From an uncultured Zetaproteobacteria bacterium (GTDB taxonomy: Bacteria; Pseudomonadota; Zetaproteobacteria; Mariprofundales; Mariprofundaceae): a stretch of DNA of 10,017 bases. Below the pieces are notes generated by a model. That model searched no databases. It saw only the letters and a list, made by a program, of their open reading frames with translations, and had not been told where the DNA came from. The stretch is from positions 1 to 10,017 of the forward strand of contig CAJXNE010000062.1 of NCBI GenBank assembly GCA_913056285.1, in the 5' to 3' direction. Made by a program: the position numbers and the translations under genes. This document shows positions 6,535 through 10,017 of the stretch, one piece after another (position 1 is the first letter of the stretch; each line of letters begins with the position of its first letter).

Positions 6535-8466
6535 ATGGGTAAGAATGTACTGCTGTGGGTGGTGATCGGGCTGACGATGATGAGCCTGTTTAATATGTTT
6601 TCTGCACCAATAACGAAAGCGGATAAAATGGCGTATTCCACCTTTGTTGAGAAAGTGGATCAGGGCATGGTCGAAACGGCAACGATCAAGGATAATCAGG
6701 TGGCTGGCCAATACCGCGACACCTCCGGCGAACTGAAAAATTTCAACGTGACCATTCCGATGAATGATGCGACCCTGTCCAAGCGCCTGCTGGATCAGCA
6801 TGTCGTGGTCAATGTCAAAGAAAAGGAGGAAGTACCATTCTTTCTGTCGGTGCTGATTTCATGGTTCCCGATGCTGTTGCTGATTGCCGTTTGGGTGTTT
6901 TTCATGCGCCAGATGCAGGGCGGTGGCAAGGGCGGCGCCATGGGCTTTGGCAAGAGCAAAGCAAAATTACTCAATCAGGATAACGCCCGCGCCACCTTTG
7001 AAGATGTGGCCGGTTGTGATGAAGCCAAACAGGAAGTCACCGAAGTAATCGAATTCCTGCGTGACCCGTCCAAATTCACCCGCCTTGGCGGCAAGATTCC
7101 CAAAGGCATGTTGCTGGTCGGCCCTCCGGGTACCGGTAAAACACTGTTGGCGCGCGCTATTGCCGGTGAAGCCGATGTGCCGTTTTTCTCTATCTCCGGT
7201 TCCGATTTTGTCGAGATGTTCGTCGGCGTCGGCGCATCGCGCGTACGCGATATGTTCGAGCAGGCCAAAAAACATGCGCCGTGCATTATCTTTGTGGATG
7301 AAATCGATGCCATGGGTCGCCATCGCGGCGCTGGTATCGGCGGAGGTAATGACGAGCGTGAACAGACACTGAACCAGATGCTGGTTGAGATGGATGGTTT
7401 TGAATCCAATGAGGGTGTTATACTGGTGGCGGCGACGAACCGCCCGGATGTGCTCGATCCGGCCCTGCTGCGCCCCGGTCGTTTTGACCGGCAGGTAGTG
7501 GTGCCTCGGCCTGATTTACTGGGTCGCGAACAAATTCTGAAAGTGCACATGCGCAAAGTGCCGCTGGCTTCTGATGTGAATGCCAAAGAGCTGGCTCGTG
7601 GTACACCGGGATTTTCGGGTGCTGATCTGGCCAATCTGGTCAATGAGGCAGCGCTGAATGCGGCTCGATATGATCGCGATAAAGTCACCCGCGCCGATTT
7701 TGAAACGGCCAAGGACAAAGTGATGATGGGCACCGAACGGCGCTCCATGATTATCTCGGATGAACAGAAAAAAACCACGGCCTACCATGAAGCCGGGCAT
7801 ACGCTGGTGGCCAAGCATCTGAAAACAGCCGATCCGGTGCATAAAGTGAGCATTATTCCGCGTGGTCAGGCGCTGGGTATTACCATGCAAATGCCGGAAG
7901 AGGATAAATTCAATCACGATAAGGATTATCTGCTGGATCAGATTTCTATCATGATGGGCGGTCGTCTCGGCGAGGAACTGGTGCTGGGTCAGATGACCAC
8001 CGGCGCATCGAATGATTTTGAGCGCGCCACGCAACTGGCGCGTAATATGGTTACCCAGTGGGGCATGTCTGACGAACTGGGTACCATGGTCTATGGCGAG
8101 CGTGAACATGAACCATTCCTGGGTCGTGAAATTACCCGCCAGACCAATATTTCCGAGGAGACGGCACGAAAAATCGATTCGGTGGTGCGTAAGATCATCG
8201 AAGATAATTATGGTCGGGCCAAACATATTCTGGAAAAATACATGGACCAGCTGCACTCGCTTGCCAAGGCGCTGATCAAGTATGAAACGCTGGATACCAC
8301 CGATATTGATCGAGCCATGGAAGGCAAGGAACCATTGTTGATCAAGGAATATGAGAAGCCACCTTCATCAAGAAAAACACCGCCGGAAGAACCTTCTGAA
8401 AAAGTCGATATTGGCAGCGACAGCAAGGGTGATAAGCCATCGGGTAACGAGGCCGAAGTACGCTGA
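6535..8466 (+). CDS. ftsH: ATP-dependent zinc metalloprotease FtsH
   Basis: This is a membrane-anchored hexameric AAA+ protease that extracts and degrades misassembled membrane proteins and some regulatory cytoplasmic proteins. The 643-residue product has a first membrane helix at about 5-21, a periplasmic FtsH extracellular domain, and a second helix at about 102-123 (FFLSVLISWFPMLLLIAVWV). The AAA domain has Walker A GPPGTGKT at 196-203 and Walker B FVDEID at 253-258, followed by the pore-side and second-region-of-homology blocks (RPDVLDPALLRPGRFDRQ). The zinc site HEAGH is at 418-422, with the likely third ligand Asp494 in GASNDF. The last 40 or so residues are charged and Pro/Ser-rich, probably disordered. 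Length matches the family. Its TGA shares one base with the folP start. Confidence 0.98.
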   Translation: MGKNVLLWVVIGLTMMSLFNMFSAPITKADKMAYSTFVEKVDQGMVETATIKDNQVAGQYRDTSGELKNFNVTIPMNDATLSKRLLDQHVVVNVKEKEEVPFFLSVLISWFPMLLLIAVWVFFMRQMQGGGKGGAMGFGKSKAKLLNQDNARATFEDVAGCDEAKQEVTEVIEFLRDPSKFTRLGGKIPKGMLLVGPPGTGKTLLARAIAGEADVPFFSISGSDFVEMFVGVGASRVRDMFEQAKKHAPCIIFVDEIDAMGRHRGAGIGGGNDEREQTLNQMLVEMDGFESNEGVILVAATNRPDVLDPALLRPGRFDRQVVVPRPDLLGREQILKVHMRKVPLASDVNAKELARGTPGFSGADLANLVNEAALNAARYDRDKVTRADFETAKDKVMMGTERRSMIISDEQKKTTAYHEAGHTLVAKHLKTADPVHKVSIIPRGQALGITMQMPEEDKFNHDKDYLLDQISIMMGGRLGEELVLGQMTTGASNDFERATQLARNMVTQWGMSDELGTMVYGEREHEPFLGREITRQTNISEETARKIDSVVRKIIEDNYGRAKHILEKYMDQLHSLAKALIKYETLDTTDIDRAMEGKEPLLIKEYEKPPSSRKTPPEEPSEKVDIGSDSKGDKPSGNEAEVR

Positions 8467-9284
8467 TGTCGTCACGGTGGCTAAGGCCCACCGATAACGA
8501 TGTGTGGATGATGGGGGTGCTAAATTGCACCCCCGATTCGTTTTCGGACGGGGGCGCTTTTGTAGATTCCGATGCAGCCATCGCGCATGGGCTATATATG
8601 CATAAACAGGGCGCAGCTATCATTGACGTGGGCGGCGAATCAACTCGCCCCGGCGCAACCCCAGCATCGCAGACAGAAGAACTCGCGCGTGTCATTCCGG
8701 TGATTGCTGAACTGACCAGGCAGGGCTGCACGGTGTCTGTCGATACCATGAAAGCCGAGGTCATGCGTCAGGCCGTAGATGCCGGTGCCAGCATCATCAA
8801 TGATGTCAGTGCGCTGACCCACGATGCCGGCTCTATGCACGTCGCAGCGGAAAGCGGCGCAGAGGTTTGCCTGATGCATATGCAGGGCAATCCCGAAACC
8901 ATGCAGCAACAGCCTGAATATAATGATGTTGTTCAGGATGTGGCTGACTTTTTCGCCCGGCGCATCGAAGCCTGTTTGCAGGCCGGAATTCAAACCTCCT
9001 CGATCATTCTCGATCCCGGTATCGGTTTCGGCAAACGTTTGCAGGATAATCTGGCCCTGATTCGTGCCGTTTCCCATTTTAAAACCACCTTTGACATGCC
9101 GGTGCTTCTCGGTTTGTCCCGGAAATCATTTCTGGGCCAGTTGACCGGAGCATCGGTGGATGAACGCGAACTGGAAACCGCCGTGGCCGGTGCTATGGGT
9201 ATTGCTTATGGTGCTGATGTCCTTCGCATTCACGATGTCGTCCAACAAAAGCGTGCGATCCAGGTGGCTTCCGCTTTGAGTTGA
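8466..9284 (+). CDS. folP: Dihydropteroate synthase
   Basis: This enzyme condenses 6-hydroxymethyl-dihydropterin diphosphate with p-aminobenzoate to give 7,8-dihydropteroate in folate synthesis; it is the target of sulfonamides. In the 272 residues the N-terminal loop MGVLNCTPDSFSDGG is at 16-30, followed by IIDVGGESTRPGA, VSVDTMKAEVMRQAVDAGA, INDVSAL, CLMHMQGNPETMQ, ILDPGIGFGK and LGLSRKSFLG. All these pterin- and phosphate-binding blocks look intact, so the enzyme should be active. The length is normal. The ATG overlaps the ftsH stop by one base, with GAGG 13 bases upstream, so translation is probably coupled to ftsH. The ftsH-folP pairing is common in proteobacteria. Confidence 0.97.
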   Translation: MSSRWLRPTDNDVWMMGVLNCTPDSFSDGGAFVDSDAAIAHGLYMHKQGAAIIDVGGESTRPGATPASQTEELARVIPVIAELTRQGCTVSVDTMKAEVMRQAVDAGASIINDVSALTHDAGSMHVAAESGAEVCLMHMQGNPETMQQQPEYNDVVQDVADFFARRIEACLQAGIQTSSIILDPGIGFGKRLQDNLALIRAVSHFKTTFDMPVLLGLSRKSFLGQLTGASVDERELETAVAGAMGIAYGADVLRIHDVVQQKRAIQVASALS

Positions 9285-9287
9285 CCA

Positions 9288-9304
9288 GCCTCATATCCCG
9301 AGGC
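9288..9304. other. Small hairpin just after folP
   Basis: GCCTC (9288-9292) and GAGGC (9300-9304) form a 5-bp stem with a 7-base loop, four bases past the folP stop. The sequence that follows is A-rich (AAAATAG) rather than T-rich, so it lacks the mark of an intrinsic terminator on the plus strand. It may only stabilise the 3' end of the transcript. Confidence 0.25.
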
Positions 9305-9321
9305 AAAATAGTTACCAATCC

Positions 9322-9342
9322 CCGGATGAATCATTCCTCCGG
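9322..9342. promoter_or_regulatory. 21-bp near-perfect palindrome before cdaA
   Basis: CCGGATGAAT and ATTCCTCCGG flank a central C; nine of ten positions pair, with one T/C mismatch. It lies in the 216-bp gap (9285-9500) between folP and cdaA. As RNA it could fold with a tight loop, and outer CCAA/TTGG pairs (9315-9318 with 9344-9347) extend it across a bulge. The bases after it are A-rich (AATAAAAAA), so it is not a plus-strand terminator. On the minus strand the T-run precedes it, which also rules out a terminator there. A protein-binding operator or mRNA structure are the remaining options. Confidence 0.4.
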
Positions 9343-9382
9343 TTTGGGAATAAAAAATGGTGAGACGCCTGAACCTTTTTCC

Positions 9383-9410
9383 TTGCAAGCTGAAGTAATC
9401 GAACTATCCT
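9383..9410 (+). promoter_or_regulatory. Weak candidate promoter for cdaA
   Basis: TTGCAA (9383-9388) and TATCCT (9405-9410) are separated by 16 bases and each matches four of six positions of the sigma-70 consensus. The long gap after folP suggests cdaA has its own promoter, and this is the best pair I can see. Such matches are common by chance, so the call is weak. Confidence 0.22.
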
Positions 9411-9500
9411 GACTTCTTATGTTCTTTTCTTGCGTTCCATACAGTCGTCACATGAGCCGTAGCAGCAGAGCAATAAACACCAATGAAGGAATTCACGCTG

Positions 9501-10017
9501 ATGAATAACTGGCAGTTTGGCATTACTGATATCGTTGATATCGCAGTGGTGGCTATCGTCGTCTATTTTTTCCTGCGCCTGATTCGCGGTACGCGTGCAG
9601 TGCAGATGCTGATCGGCGTGGCCGTCGTGGTGGTAACCTATCAGCTGGCGCGTGTCTTTGGTCTGTTCACTGTGGAATGGATGTTCGGCCATTTTTTCTC
9701 CGCATTTATGGTGATTCTGGTAGTCTTGTTTCAACAGGAAATTCGCCGCGCATTAATGCGCGTAGCGACTAATCCCTTGTCTTCCGGCAATGGGCCCGGT
9801 GAAGCCACCATTGAAGCCATGGTTGAATCAGCATTTTCACTTGTACACCGTGGCTGGGGCGGATTGCTGGTAATTGAGCGCGATACCGGTTTGAGACATT
9901 TGTATGATTCGGGCGTGGAAATGGATGCGCCATTGCGTCCGGATGTCGTCCAGACCCTGTTTTGCACCGATGCGCCAATGCACGATGGTGCAGTCATTAT
10001 TGACCCGGATACCGGCG
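9501..10017 (+). CDS. cdaA: Diadenylate cyclase CdaA, 5' part (cut by window edge)
   Basis: This membrane enzyme makes cyclic di-AMP from two ATP; the messenger controls potassium and osmotic balance and wall homeostasis where it has been studied. The visible 172 residues have three N-terminal hydrophobic segments (about 9-27, 36-57, 64-77) followed by the start of the DAC domain. That domain includes QQEIRRALMRV at 78-88, ATIEAMVESAFSL, GGLLVIER and the catalytic-type motif MHDGAVII at 160-167. The second signature motif (RHR) would lie past the edge and is not seen. AAGGA at 9486-9490, ten bases before the ATG, supports this start; an in-frame ATG at 9483 has no ribosome site. Downstream, cdaR and glmM would be the usual neighbours, but they are outside the window. 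Confidence 0.93.
   Translation, partial: MNNWQFGITDIVDIAVVAIVVYFFLRLIRGTRAVQMLIGVAVVVVTYQLARVFGLFTVEWMFGHFFSAFMVILVVLFQQEIRRALMRVATNPLSSGNGPGEATIEAMVESAFSLVHRGWGGLLVIERDTGLRHLYDSGVEMDAPLRPDVVQTLFCTDAPMHDGAVIIDPDTG

Noticed and set aside
6975..7778. Long minus-strand open frame, 267 codons
   Set aside because: It is antisense to the most conserved part of ftsH. Its Ser/Arg/Pro-rich translation is typical of a shadow frame.
7516..8256. Minus-strand open frame of 246 codons rich in His and Ile
   Set aside because: It is antisense to ftsH, with no motif, no ribosome site and no supporting context.
1..10017. CRISPR array, tRNA or rRNA genes, insertion sequence
   Set aside because: I saw no regularly spaced repeats, no tRNA-like cloverleaf or rRNA sequence, and no transposase motifs or terminal inverted repeats.

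Overview
The window looks like chromosomal DNA from a Gram-negative proteobacterium with moderate GC content. The evidence is a periplasmic-type metal-binding protein with a signal peptide, a proteobacterial FtsH, and the gene order tilS-ftsH-folP-cdaA. In enteric bacteria folP is normally followed directly by glmM. A diadenylate cyclase gene after folP points away from the enteric gamma-proteobacteria; a deep-branching group such as the Zetaproteobacteria is a guess, not something the sequence proves.

Left part, minus strand (about 3052 down to 1): a compact zinc-type ABC importer operon, read as binding protein (znuA-like), ATPase (znuC-like), permease (znuB-like), with ATGA-type or short overlaps, then a 74-residue membrane protein of unknown function 12 bases further on. 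Beyond it, at 83-332, lies the wreck of an AAA ATPase of the AAA_14/DUF4143 type. Its Walker A, mid-domain, late-domain and C-terminal motifs are all recognisable, but they are squeezed into about 250 bp by deletions and frameshifts. A hairpin that could terminate leftward transcripts sits at its end.

Centre: a 60-93 bp divergent intergenic region with a small perfect dyad separates the importer from a rightward run of genes. The first is a 755-codon gene of unknown function with two putative domains joined by a Ser/Gly/Arg-rich linker. It overlaps tilS (tRNA-Ile lysidine synthetase) by four bases. After a 126-bp gap come ftsH (membrane AAA+ zinc protease) and folP (dihydropteroate synthase), which overlap by one base.

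Right end: a 216-bp gap holding a near-perfect 21-bp palindrome, then the first 172 codons of cdaA (membrane diadenylate cyclase), cut by the window edge after its DGA motif. The rightward genes are housekeeping: tRNA decoding, membrane protein quality control, folate synthesis and c-di-AMP signalling. The least explained parts are the 755-residue protein, the decayed ATPase and the palindrome ahead of cdaA.
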